From Vibrio ruber DSM 16370 (GTDB lineage: Bacteria; Pseudomonadota; Gammaproteobacteria; Enterobacterales; Vibrionaceae): a stretch of DNA of 51,102 bases. The translations under genes and the position numbers were made by a program. Positions 41,836 to 49,914 of the stretch are shown piece after piece. The notes under the pieces were generated by a model. It searched no databases. It worked only from the letters and a program-made list of their open reading frames with translations, and had not been told where the DNA came from. The DNA lies in assembly GCF_900163965.1 (NCBI RefSeq), contig NZ_FULE01000068.1, positions 1 through 51,102 on the forward strand, given 5' to 3'. Position 1 is the stretch's first letter. The number at the start of each line of letters is the position of its first letter.

Positions 41836-42762
41836 TCAGAATCCAGATGAATGGATGATCGAACGTATCTGAGATTTAAAGTCGTTATCCGATAAGTTAC
41901 TTAACTCATATAAAACTTCAGCACCGGTTGCGTTGATTTCTATCTCATGATCATCAATGCTTTCGTCTTGCTCGCGAAACAGCAGTAAGTGGTAAGCAAT
42001 CTTCGCCACATCAAGATAAGAGACTTCTCTTGGCTTATGTGGTCTCTCTTTATTCGATGCCACAGAAAGGAAGTCCTGATCAAATCCCCATGTCTTGAGA
42101 ACATGATAGCTGGTTCGGTTACAGCGAGATTCAAAAATACGCATGGCCAAATCATGATCAAGGTAGTTACCTTGTTCAAGATAGAGATGATATTCATTGA
42201 GTAAGCAGAAGAGACCGATATCTGCCAACAGGCCGACAAGCAAGGCTTTATCTGATTCCAGATAGGCATATTCCTGTGGATCCAGATGTTTAAATGCGTT
42301 GGTCACCAGAACCATCGTCGCACATAGCTTTCTCGAATTGGTTGCACTCTCGCGCAGGATTTGATTGCAGTCATCCCGAAGGTTCACTGAGTATTTCAGC
42401 TGTTTGACGGCTTGAGCCGTGACAATGTCTCTGACCCGAAAAATCCCCAATCTGGATACAGCAGTATTGATGTCGCTATAGGCAATATTTCTTGAATTAA
42501 AAATGACGGAATTCGCAATACGCAGGACAACCGCTGTCAAGCCCGGATCATCGATCAAACACTCTGCGACATCAGTGACCGTCGTGGCTTCATCCAGACA
42601 GAGTTTCTGGATTTCCAATACGACTTGAGGGATCGGAGGGAGTTCTATCTTTCCGCTTCGTATAGACAATTCAACCATTTGGGCGAATTCGGTTTCAATT
42701 GCCTGAAATAAGGCTTGTTGATCACTCGGAAGCCAAAAAAAAGAGACGTGATTCATATTCAT
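41836..42762 (-). CDS. HDOD domain protein
   Basis: This 308-aa protein has an HDOD domain over residues ~35-250: ELPPIPQVVLEIQKL, DDPGLTAVVLRIANS, INTAVSRLGIFRVRDIVTAQAV, and LLVGLLADIGLFCLLNEY. HDOD proteins are HD-like domains without catalytic activity, usually acting in signalling. It lies upstream of tfoX and on the opposite strand, so the two share a regulatory region. An aacagccat/atggctgtt hairpin lies downstream at about 41787-41815. Confidence 0.85.
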   Translation of the reverse strand: MNMNHVSFFWLPSDQQALFQAIETEFAQMVELSIRSGKIELPPIPQVVLEIQKLCLDEATTVTDVAECLIDDPGLTAVVLRIANSVIFNSRNIAYSDINTAVSRLGIFRVRDIVTAQAVKQLKYSVNLRDDCNQILRESATNSRKLCATMVLVTNAFKHLDPQEYAYLESDKALLVGLLADIGLFCLLNEYHLYLEQGNYLDHDLAMRIFESRCNRTSYHVLKTWGFDQDFLSVASNKERPHKPREVSYLDVAKIAYHLLLFREQDESIDDHEIEINATGAEVLYELSNLSDNDFKSQIRSIIHSSGF

Positions 42763-42922
42763 CAGATTCGTTGCTGTTTACGTTATTTTAGCGTTGCACT
42801 GACAGCACCGCAATGAATTATCGGAGCGTTATAGAAAATATTGGCCTTTCGTACAAATTGAGAATACACACGCATATTTATTATTCCTGTGTAATTGCAC
42901 TAGTTTTGATGGGACTCATTTC

Positions 42923-43069
42923 ACACCCCGAGCCGAGATTTTAGAAATCAATTCGTTATATCTTTTAAACCGACAATAAAGCGATAGCTCGGGTGTTCCC
43001 GCAATGAATCTCCGAGTTATCGCTTCTATGAAGTCAGCCTGAAATAGACATATAACGACTACCGAGGCT
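42923..43069 (+). promoter_or_regulatory. Structured tfoX leader with competing hairpins
   Basis: Upstream of tfoX, acaccccgagc (42923-42933) can pair with gctcgggtgt (42987-42996), one bulged base apart. The overlapping aagcgatagctcgg (42979-42992) can instead pair with ccgagttatcgctt (43012-43025) in a 14-bp stem with one G:U. A third short pairing, agcct (43036-43040) with aggct (43065-43069), would cover the gagg ribosome-binding site. In V. cholerae the tfoX mRNA is opened by the TfoR sRNA; this leader fits such control, but pairing with TfoR is not tested. Confidence 0.55.
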
Positions 43070-43075
43070 AGGTAA

Positions 43076-43681
43076 ATGATAGCAACAAAATTTTTTGATT
43101 ACTTAATGGAAAGAGAAAACTTTGACACCAAGTCAATATTTGGAGATATCGGGCTGTTTTGGCAAGACGCTATGTTTGCTTTAATCAGCACCAATCATAT
43201 TTATATTCGAGGAGGTGGTGTATTAGATGAAAAATTAAATGCTTTAAATTGTGCAAAATATGTTTTTGTTAAAAAACAAAGTATTTCTAAAGTGAACTAT
43301 TATGATATTACTGAATTATTTCAAGCGAATTATCCATATTTAGGTGAGTTGATTAGTCGCTCAAAAGCTTTGGCTATTTTTCAAAAAAAGCAAAAATATG
43401 CATTATCAAACAGACGCTTGAGAGATTTACCCAATCTGCATTTAACCATCGAGCGAATGTTGAAAAAATCCGGGATTCCGGATGTAGCCACATTCTTTCA
43501 ACTTGGAGCCTTGAAAGCTTTTATCAAAGTCAGGAAGTTGTATGGAACATCGACGGATATCAAGCTGTTATGGAAATTTGTCGGTGCGGTTGAAGAAATT
43601 CACTGGAAGCTGATTCCGGAAAAGCGTAGACAACAGTTGCTCAATGAATGCTGTAAATTGATAGAAATAGAGGAGGGATAA
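43076..43681 (+). CDS. tfoX: TfoX, regulator of natural competence
   Basis: This 201-aa protein has the TfoX N-terminal domain (FDTKSIFGDIGLFWQDAMFALI) and the C-terminal TfoX_C domain (RRLRDLPNLHLTIERMLKKSG; FFQLGALKAFIKVRKLYG). TfoX switches on competence and type VI secretion genes when vibrios grow on chitin. The gene lies with panP, HDOD, an OMP, a kinase/regulator pair and serC, as V. cholerae tfoX (VC1153) does, so it is assigned TfoX rather than TfoY. No c-di-GMP riboswitch, which precedes V. cholerae tfoY, is seen. Confidence 0.88.
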   Translation: MIATKFFDYLMERENFDTKSIFGDIGLFWQDAMFALISTNHIYIRGGGVLDEKLNALNCAKYVFVKKQSISKVNYYDITELFQANYPYLGELISRSKALAIFQKKQKYALSNRRLRDLPNLHLTIERMLKKSGIPDVATFFQLGALKAFIKVRKLYGTSTDIKLLWKFVGAVEEIHWKLIPEKRRQQLLNECCKLIEIEEG

Positions 43682-43688
43682 TATGGAA

Positions 43689-43712
43689 CAGCCAAGTCGC
43701 TTAACTTGGCTG
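43689..43712. terminator. Terminator between tfoX and the OMP gene
   Basis: Stem cagccaag/cttggctg (43689-43696, 43705-43712) with an 8-nt loop lies just after tfoX and before the convergent OMP gene's stop codon. The T-run is weak. Confidence 0.55.
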
Positions 43713-43746
43713 TGCTAGTTATGAGTGATCAGACTAAGCGTTCAAA

Positions 43747-44295
43747 TTAGTATTTGAAACGGGCACTTAAGATAACTTGGTCATCATATGTGTCATTAAA
43801 GCGAGCTTCGGCAGCAACAGAGAACAATTCTGTAGAGTGAAAGCGCGCGTAGGCTGCACCCAACCAATCGTCATCATCATAAATGCTCAGATAACCCACT
43901 TTACCACCGACTTCAAGTTGTGGCCCCAACCACTGGCGAACCCCCAGATTCAATTCCATACCGGTGTCACTACCGCGGGAGTCATCGTGATCAACCATGC
44001 GGACTAACATTTCACCGGTAAAATCGGCCCAGTTGTTAATCGGGGCGTGGAAACCTAAGCCACCGGTCAGATCGTAATCACCTTCAAGTTCTGAATCAAC
44101 GCGTCCTATTACGTGCGCATTGGGATGTACTGACATACTGAAACCCGCGCCATAAGTATTGGGACTAATACCTATCCGTGCTTCATAATAGTCATAACTG
44201 AAATTGCTCATCACCGATGGACTGTTTGGGTCTACCGCTGCAAATGTATAACCAGAGGCTAGTAACAACACTGTTGCACCAATAATTTTACGCAT
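43747..44295 (-). CDS. Small outer-membrane beta-barrel protein
   Basis: This 182-aa protein has a signal peptide (MRKIIGATVLLLASGYTFA|A) and alternating beta-strand patterns (YYEARIGISPNTYGAGFSMSV; MELNLGVRQWLGPQLEVGGKVGY), ending in a terminal aromatic (ARFKY), typical of an eight-stranded outer-membrane barrel. No named family is assigned. It is isolated between tfoX and the response-regulator gene. Its function is unknown. Confidence 0.75.
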   Translation of the reverse strand: MRKIIGATVLLLASGYTFAAVDPNSPSVMSNFSYDYYEARIGISPNTYGAGFSMSVHPNAHVIGRVDSELEGDYDLTGGLGFHAPINNWADFTGEMLVRMVDHDDSRGSDTGMELNLGVRQWLGPQLEVGGKVGYLSIYDDDDWLGAAYARFHSTELFSVAAEARFNDTYDDQVILSARFKY

Positions 44296-44552
44296 AACTG
44301 AACCTATCTTGTTTAGAATCCCTGTAAAATGGCAGTAATTCTGCCTTCAATCAACCCTTTAACACATCATAAACCGGATGAGAGGCATAATGCTACCTTA
44401 AGAGTGTCATGCTTTTGTCGTGTGAGTAAATCGTTTGCAAATACAATGCCATAAATGCGAGCCAAAACACATGTATCACGGGCTGGCTGGGATAGTTTTT
44501 TGGTGGCGAATGACGGTCGTAAGTGCACAACCCGTTTTATCCGTGGCTCGAA

Positions 44553-45053
44553 TTACTCGCCAAACTCACGACGGCGCTGTGATAGTGCCGCAAGTATTTC
44601 CGCTGTGTCCAGTATTTTCATCCAAGGTGACAGATCTGCTTCATTCTGAATCATGTACTGAGTCAGTTGGTGTTTAATCGTCTGACGCAGCTCATCTCCC
44701 TGCCAAGGCTTACTGATATAAAAATCCAAACCGGCATGATTAATTGCTTTGACCGTATCATCAAGACCAGCCTGACCGGTCAGGAGAACTTTGCGTGCCG
44801 TTGCTGTTTGCGGATCGTCATTGAGTTCTATCAGGAATTGAATACCCGTCTGTTCAGGCATGATGTGATCACATAGAATCAGTGCCAGAGGAATGTCTTG
44901 TTGTTGACAGTCAGACAGCACTTCTTTTGCCTCGGCTACCGATTGGGCGGCTTCAACGACGAAATCCTCCTCAAAGCAGTCCAGATCTTGTACCACGCTG
45001 TCTAAAATTTCCCGTTCGTCATCAACACAGAGAATCAAATAACGTTGCTTCAT
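44553..45053 (-). CDS. Response regulator (receiver domain only plus short tail)
   Basis: This 166-aa protein is a receiver domain with all key residues: Asp11-Asp12 (LCVDDE), phospho-acceptor Asp62 (LILCDHIMP), Thr in LLTGQ, and Lys115 (YISKPW). The last ~45 residues are a short helical tail without a DNA-binding domain. The start at 45053 is chosen because aaggag lies seven bases upstream. It follows the kinase gene by 21 nt, so it is probably the kinase's partner. The output target is not visible. Confidence 0.85.
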   Translation of the reverse strand: MKQRYLILCVDDEREILDSVVQDLDCFEEDFVVEAAQSVAEAKEVLSDCQQQDIPLALILCDHIMPEQTGIQFLIELNDDPQTATARKVLLTGQAGLDDTVKAINHAGLDFYISKPWQGDELRQTIKHQLTQYMIQNEADLSPWMKILDTAEILAALSQRRREFGE

Positions 45054-45074
45054 CGTGTGCTCCTTCATCATTGT

Positions 45075-47027
45075 TCATGATTGCATGTGTTTATCAATGC
45101 CTGACTGGGCGAGGGGCAGATAGACATCAATCGTTGTTCCTTCGCCGACTTGTGAGTTGAGTTGAATCCAGCCTTGGTGCTGTTGAATAATTTGCTGACA
45201 GACGGACAGGCCAATTCCGAGACCGAAGTTTCCTTCTTTTTTGGTCGTAAAGTTTAGTTCAAAAATTCTGTCTTGAAGTTCTGCCGGAATCCCTGTTCCG
45301 TTATCGCTCACAGTGACACACAGGTAAGCGCGCTGCTGATATTCGACCTGACGGGTGTGGATTTCAATTTTGCCATTTTGCTCGGGCAGGGCATCGAGCG
45401 CATTGGACAGTAGGTTGACCCAGACTTGCTGTAATGCAGTCGGTTGGCCGTCAACCATTGCGGTTGCAGCATATTCTTTAATCACTTGGTGTCTTTTGAG
45501 CCGGTTTTCAAAAATAACCAGTGTATCTTCCAGTCCCTCATGAATATTGACCGGAAGGTAGTGTTCATCGTCTGCACGCGCATAACTTTTCAGACCTTTG
45601 ACCATGTCGGTAATCCGGTTGGCGCAGACCAGTACTGAGCGCAGCGCATTCCCGGTTTTCATATAGTGCTCGAGTTGATCAACGTAGGTTCTAGCCGCTG
45701 TTTTTTCTAGTTTGAGTTGTTCGATCAAATCATGGTCATGATCGAGTTGTAATTTGACCAGTTTTTTGGTGAGGCTGCGATCCGGCAGCTGATGTTCCAG
45801 CATTTTTACCCGTTGCCGTTCTTCTGATGTTGAAAGGGGAGAGACGGTCATGGCGCGGTGCAGTAATGTGGTTGCCTGCTCGCTCAATGCCGGGGTGTGT
45901 GCCTTGAATACCCACTCAATTTGCTCCGTCAGTGTTTCGGCCCCGCGCAGAATCGCTGCGACAGGATTATTCAATTCGTGAGCGACGCCTGCCACGAGTT
46001 GACCGAGCACGGCAAGTCTTTCCCGTTCCACTAACTGTTGTTGAGTGGCCTCCAGTGATTCGAGCGTCTTCTGTAATTCCAGTTTGGTGGTAATACTACG
46101 TTGTAAGCGTCGGTTAAAATGACGTAAAAGCAAGTTGGTGAACAGCGGCAGCAGTTGACTGTCTGAATGCATTACTTGGGTAAAAACTTCCCGATCCAGT
46201 TTAATCACATGGGTTTTAGTGAGTGTCACTGCGGTTGAAAAGGAAGGCTCGCCCGTCACAAACGACATTCCACCGACCAGATTCCCTTTTTGATGCCGGA
46301 CAACTTCACGTTTATGGCCGAGTTCATCTTGCTTAAACAGCGCCACTTCTCCTTGAGTGATAAACCAGAGAAACTGATTTTCTTCGCCTTCCCGGGTGAG
46401 CAGGTGATTGGGGGAGTATGTTCGGCAGGCGTGGGTTTCATCTTTTTGCTTAAAGAAAGCATACAAGAGAATGATCACCTTTTCGGCCAGTTCGGTATCA
46501 CTCATCTGATGATAGTCATCAATAAACCCCTGTCGAAAATGTCGCATCGAGTTATCGACATGAGCCCGTAAGAGTCGTTTTTGGTCGAGCACTTGACTGT
46601 AGTCTAATAAATTGTCAGATTCGGCATCGAGAATAAAATGAGTCAGCTCTTTGTAGGCCGTCTGGTACAAGATTTGGTCAGGTAGTGGTTTGGTGAGTGC
46701 GTAATCCAGCCGTCCTTCGTTGACGGCAGATAAAATAACCTGAATATCTTTTCCTGCGCTAATCAGCACTTTTCTGGCGTTTTGGGTGTGGGGTTGCTTG
46801 TCAAGCTGAATTAAGAAATCGGCACCATCGAGCGCATCATGGTGGCAGGCGATCACTAAAGCAACAATTTGTGAACGTTCATGAATAAAATCCAGTGTAT
46901 ACTGCGCGTCGCTGATAGAATCTACACAGTAGAGATCAAACAGGCCGGTAAACGGGGTCAGTTCATGCTGATACTGTTCCACACTAATCGGATTGTTATC
47001 TAAGCAGATAATCGCGTAGTTGTTCAC
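45075..47027 (-). CDS. Sensor histidine kinase with N-terminal degenerate receiver and cNMP-binding-like domain
   Basis: This ~650-aa soluble kinase has a receiver-like domain (residues ~1-125), a cyclic-nucleotide-binding-like beta-roll (~205-310: QFLWFITQGEVALFKQDE; LVGGMSFVTGEPSFSTAV), a coiled-coil, an H-box with His350 (VAGVAHELNNP) and a C-terminal HATPase (DNGTGIP; NFGLGIGLSVCQQII). The receiver's phospho-acceptor position is Cys61 (LVIACHHDAL), and only one of the two N-terminal acidic residues is kept, so it is a pseudo-receiver. The GTG start at 47027 is preferred; the longer frame begins with TTG. It has no membrane segments. Confidence 0.88.
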   Translation of the reverse strand: MNNYAIICLDNNPISVEQYQHELTPFTGLFDLYCVDSISDAQYTLDFIHERSQIVALVIACHHDALDGADFLIQLDKQPHTQNARKVLISAGKDIQVILSAVNEGRLDYALTKPLPDQILYQTAYKELTHFILDAESDNLLDYSQVLDQKRLLRAHVDNSMRHFRQGFIDDYHQMSDTELAEKVIILLYAFFKQKDETHACRTYSPNHLLTREGEENQFLWFITQGEVALFKQDELGHKREVVRHQKGNLVGGMSFVTGEPSFSTAVTLTKTHVIKLDREVFTQVMHSDSQLLPLFTNLLLRHFNRRLQRSITTKLELQKTLESLEATQQQLVERERLAVLGQLVAGVAHELNNPVAAILRGAETLTEQIEWVFKAHTPALSEQATTLLHRAMTVSPLSTSEERQRVKMLEHQLPDRSLTKKLVKLQLDHDHDLIEQLKLEKTAARTYVDQLEHYMKTGNALRSVLVCANRITDMVKGLKSYARADDEHYLPVNIHEGLEDTLVIFENRLKRHQVIKEYAATAMVDGQPTALQQVWVNLLSNALDALPEQNGKIEIHTRQVEYQQRAYLCVTVSDNGTGIPAELQDRIFELNFTTKKEGNFGLGIGLSVCQQIIQQHQGWIQLNSQVGEGTTIDVYLPLAQSGIDKHMQS

Positions 47028-47320
47028 AATGCTCTCACGGATAAGAATGCTTTTCTGAAACTTTACCAAGGTTTTACTGATAGGGATGAGAGCTAAGTTC
47101 TATAATGAGTTGTTTGTCGGTGGAAAGACGTGAAACGGTCTGAATTGAATGGACTGATTTAAAATATCATCGATGAATAGCATTAAAAATATAAGGATAA
47201 ATATTCAAATAACTTTGCTTTTTCTCTGTTTCAACGCGCTTCCGCTTTGAATCGATGTGTATTAGTTTGAAGGTTATTTGAGTATCTATGATAGACAATA
47301 AACCAAAGAGATCCTGTGTT

Positions 47321-48574
47321 ATGAATCAACTTAAAAAAGTAGCAGCGGTTGGCGGTGCGGTCTGCTTGATGGCTTCTTGGCCATTAGTCGTCGGACAGAT
47401 AGCCGAGAGAGTATTTAAAGACAATATTGCCAATATTGATAATCAGTTGGTGAGCGCAAAGGTTCTGACTTATGACCGTGGCTATCTTTCGTCACATGTT
47501 CAAACCGAGATTCAGGTGACTGATCCGGGCTTAAAAGCACAGATGCAAAATGATGATTTACCCACGTCATGGGTATTGAACAGTGACGTGAAACACGGGC
47601 TTTTTTCCATTGATGCCATCACTCAGTTAGACAATCAGCCGGAGAAGTCGATCAAAATCGTCACTCAAACCCAGCTCAACGGCAATACCCATTTTGAAGT
47701 GGATAGCCAAGTAACCCATTATCAGGGGAATACATGGTCAATGACATTCACACCGATATCATTGTCCGGTGATGTCACCACATTGGGGGAAATTGATTAT
47801 CGGTTGGATATTCCGTCGATGCAGTTTAGCAATAACGAGCTTCAGATCCAGTTGAATAATCTCTATGGCAACGGTCAGGGTAAAAAAGAGAAGGGGTTCT
47901 GGATTGGCTCTCAGACACTCCAAGTGGATAAAATGGTTATGTCTGATGATTCCGGGCTGGGTGATTTCACTTTAGAGAATGTCGGGTATCAGAACACATC
48001 TTCTATGGATGCGGATCGGATCCGGTACGATACACGTCAGCAGTTTAACATTGCTAAAATCGCGGCTCAGGATGGTGTGGTCGAACACTTGAATGTGATT
48101 TTCTCGATGGGGCAGCTTGATGTCGATAGTCTGGCGCAGATTGCTGAAATACTAGAGCATTATGCCGATATCACCCCGGCGGATGCACAAAATTTACAAC
48201 AAGCATTTGATCGGTTGGTTGCCAAAGGATTTTCAGTGGCATTAGAACAGCTGGATATCGGTTTAGCCCAAGGACAAATCGAGTCTAAAGTTGATCTGAA
48301 GTTGCCGCAAGATACACAAGAGACAGTGCAAGACCCACTGGAGGTTGTCAAAAAACTGACAGGACATGTGGAAAGCCAAGTGCCGAAAGCGGTTGCTGAT
48401 GCTTTCCCGGTATTGCGCCAAAGTGTTGATGAGCTCGTCACCATGCAGATGATGCAGGAACAGGGAGATGCTTATCGGATGGATGCAACCGTGCAAGACG
48501 GTGAGCTTGTTTTTGCCAGTGGGAAGAAAGTGCCGCTGATGGTGCTCCTGATGTCAGCAATGATGCAAATGTAA
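47321..48574 (+). CDS. YdgA-like (DUF945) protein
   Basis: This 417-aa protein begins with a signal or anchor segment (VAAVGGAVCLMASWPLVVGQ) and continues with the DUF945 pattern of E. coli YdgA: long beta-rich stretches with many TQ/DS segments (LDIPSMQFSNNELQIQLNNL; GFWIGSQTLQVDKMVM) and a C-terminal helix-rich part. It is predicted to lie in the periplasm attached to the inner membrane. The start at 47321 matches the YdgA-like N-terminus; an ATG at 47288 is also possible. The function is unknown. Confidence 0.8.
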   Translation: MNQLKKVAAVGGAVCLMASWPLVVGQIAERVFKDNIANIDNQLVSAKVLTYDRGYLSSHVQTEIQVTDPGLKAQMQNDDLPTSWVLNSDVKHGLFSIDAITQLDNQPEKSIKIVTQTQLNGNTHFEVDSQVTHYQGNTWSMTFTPISLSGDVTTLGEIDYRLDIPSMQFSNNELQIQLNNLYGNGQGKKEKGFWIGSQTLQVDKMVMSDDSGLGDFTLENVGYQNTSSMDADRIRYDTRQQFNIAKIAAQDGVVEHLNVIFSMGQLDVDSLAQIAEILEHYADITPADAQNLQQAFDRLVAKGFSVALEQLDIGLAQGQIESKVDLKLPQDTQETVQDPLEVVKKLTGHVESQVPKAVADAFPVLRQSVDELVTMQMMQEQGDAYRMDATVQDGELVFASGKKVPLMVLLMSAMMQM

Positions 48575-48628
48575 CCACTTTTTAGCATTGAATTGATTTA
48601 TGGCGGGTTATTTCAGGCTCGCAATCCG

Positions 48629-48651
48629 AAAAGAGGCAATTCGCCTCTTTT
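48629..48651 (+). terminator. Terminator after the YdgA-like gene
   Basis: Stem aaaagaggc/gcctctttt (48629-48637, 48643-48651) is followed by ctgcttttttt, a good rho-independent terminator just upstream of serC. Confidence 0.8.
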
Positions 48652-48733
48652 CTGCTTTTTTTGTCACAGAAAAAGTGATATTAATCAAAGCCTCTATTAT
48701 AAATGCATGATTGACCGTAGGAGCAACAAACCC

Positions 48734-49843
48734 ATGAAGTTAAAGTCTGACACCGTGTATAACTTCAGTGCAGGCCCTGCAGCTTTACCAAAAGCCGTGA
48801 TGGAACAGGCGCAAGCCGAGTTTATCAACTGGAATCAACTGGGCACATCGGTGATGGAAATCAGCCATCGCAGTAAAGAGTTTATTCAGATCGCCCAAGA
48901 GGCGGAGCAGGATCTTCGGGAGCTGTTGAATATTCCTGACAACTATAAAGTTCTGTTTTGTCAGGGAGGTGCCAGAGCACAATTTGCTGCTGTGCCGCTG
49001 AACTTGTTGGGTCAGTCAACCAAAGCAACTTATATTGATGCCGGATATTGGGCAGAGAGTGCAGTTGATGAAGCAAGTAAATACTGTGATATCGATTTGT
49101 TTGATGCCAAAACCGAAATTGACGGGAAAATGGCCGTAAAACCAGCCAGTGAATGGCAGATTGCACCAGACTCAGCGTATGTTCACTTCTGTCCGAATGA
49201 AACCATTGATGGGATTGAGATTAATGATTTGCCGGTTACGGATAAACCGATTGTGGCAGATATGTCTTCTAATATTCTGTCACGGGAGATTGATGTCAGT
49301 CAGTACGGTGTGATTTATGCCGGTGCGCAGAAAAATATCGGACCGGCCGGGATTACGATTGTCATTGTTCGGGATGATCTGCTGGAACTGGCTCATAAGG
49401 TGTTACCGACGGTTCTCAACTATAAAGAACTGGCGGAAAAAGATTCCATGTTCAATACGCCACCAACGTATGCTTGGTACTTGTCCGGTCTGGTCTTTAA
49501 ATGGCTGAAAAATCAGGGTGGGGTTAAAGCAATCGAGCAGGTTAATCGCGAGAAGGCCGACGTGCTTTATGACTACATTGATCAATCGCCATTCTATCGT
49601 AACACGATTCATCCGAATAACCGTTCACGAATGAATGTTCCGTTTCAGTTGGCCAAACCTGAACTCGACGGCAAGTTTCTTGAACAGGCAAAAGAGAGAG
49701 GTTTAGTTGCGTTAAAAGGTCATCGTGTCGTCGGGGGGATGCGGGCGTCAATTTATAATGCAATGACATTGGAAGGTGTTCAGGCATTGGTTGCATTTAT
49801 GCAAGAGTTTGAAACAGAAGAGTTTGAAACAGAAAACGCATAA
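48734..49843 (+). CDS. serC: SerC, phosphoserine aminotransferase
   Basis: This 369-aa enzyme converts 3-phosphohydroxypyruvate to phosphoserine, and also acts in pyridoxal phosphate synthesis. The start VYNFSAGPAALPKAV, the cofactor segment LFCQGGARAQFAAVP, the PLP lysine in YAGAQKNIGPAG, and the ending KGHRVVGGMRASIYNAM are classic SerC. The start at 48734 has aggag upstream; the longer frame contains the preceding terminator. A few extra residues at the C-terminus (FETEEFETENA) form an acidic repeat. Confidence 0.95.
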   Translation: MKLKSDTVYNFSAGPAALPKAVMEQAQAEFINWNQLGTSVMEISHRSKEFIQIAQEAEQDLRELLNIPDNYKVLFCQGGARAQFAAVPLNLLGQSTKATYIDAGYWAESAVDEASKYCDIDLFDAKTEIDGKMAVKPASEWQIAPDSAYVHFCPNETIDGIEINDLPVTDKPIVADMSSNILSREIDVSQYGVIYAGAQKNIGPAGITIVIVRDDLLELAHKVLPTVLNYKELAEKDSMFNTPPTYAWYLSGLVFKWLKNQGGVKAIEQVNREKADVLYDYIDQSPFYRNTIHPNNRSRMNVPFQLAKPELDGKFLEQAKERGLVALKGHRVVGGMRASIYNAMTLEGVQALVAFMQEFETEEFETENA

Positions 49844-49867
49844 TCCCAATTCATATCCTATTGATTG

Positions 49868-49893
49868 AAAAACGCAGCAAATGCTGCGTTTTT
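49868..49893. terminator. Bidirectional terminator between serC and ygiQ
   Basis: Stem aaaaacgcagca/tgctgcgttttt (49868-49879, 49882-49893), with T-runs on the plus strand and A-runs mirrored, between convergent genes. Confidence 0.85.
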
Positions 49894-49914
49894 TTATGAG
49901 TGATGGAAGAGTTG

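Noticed and set aside
42780..43075. c-di-GMP riboswitch upstream of the TfoX-family gene
   Set aside because: The conserved GEMM segments expected before tfoY are not present; gene order fits tfoX instead.
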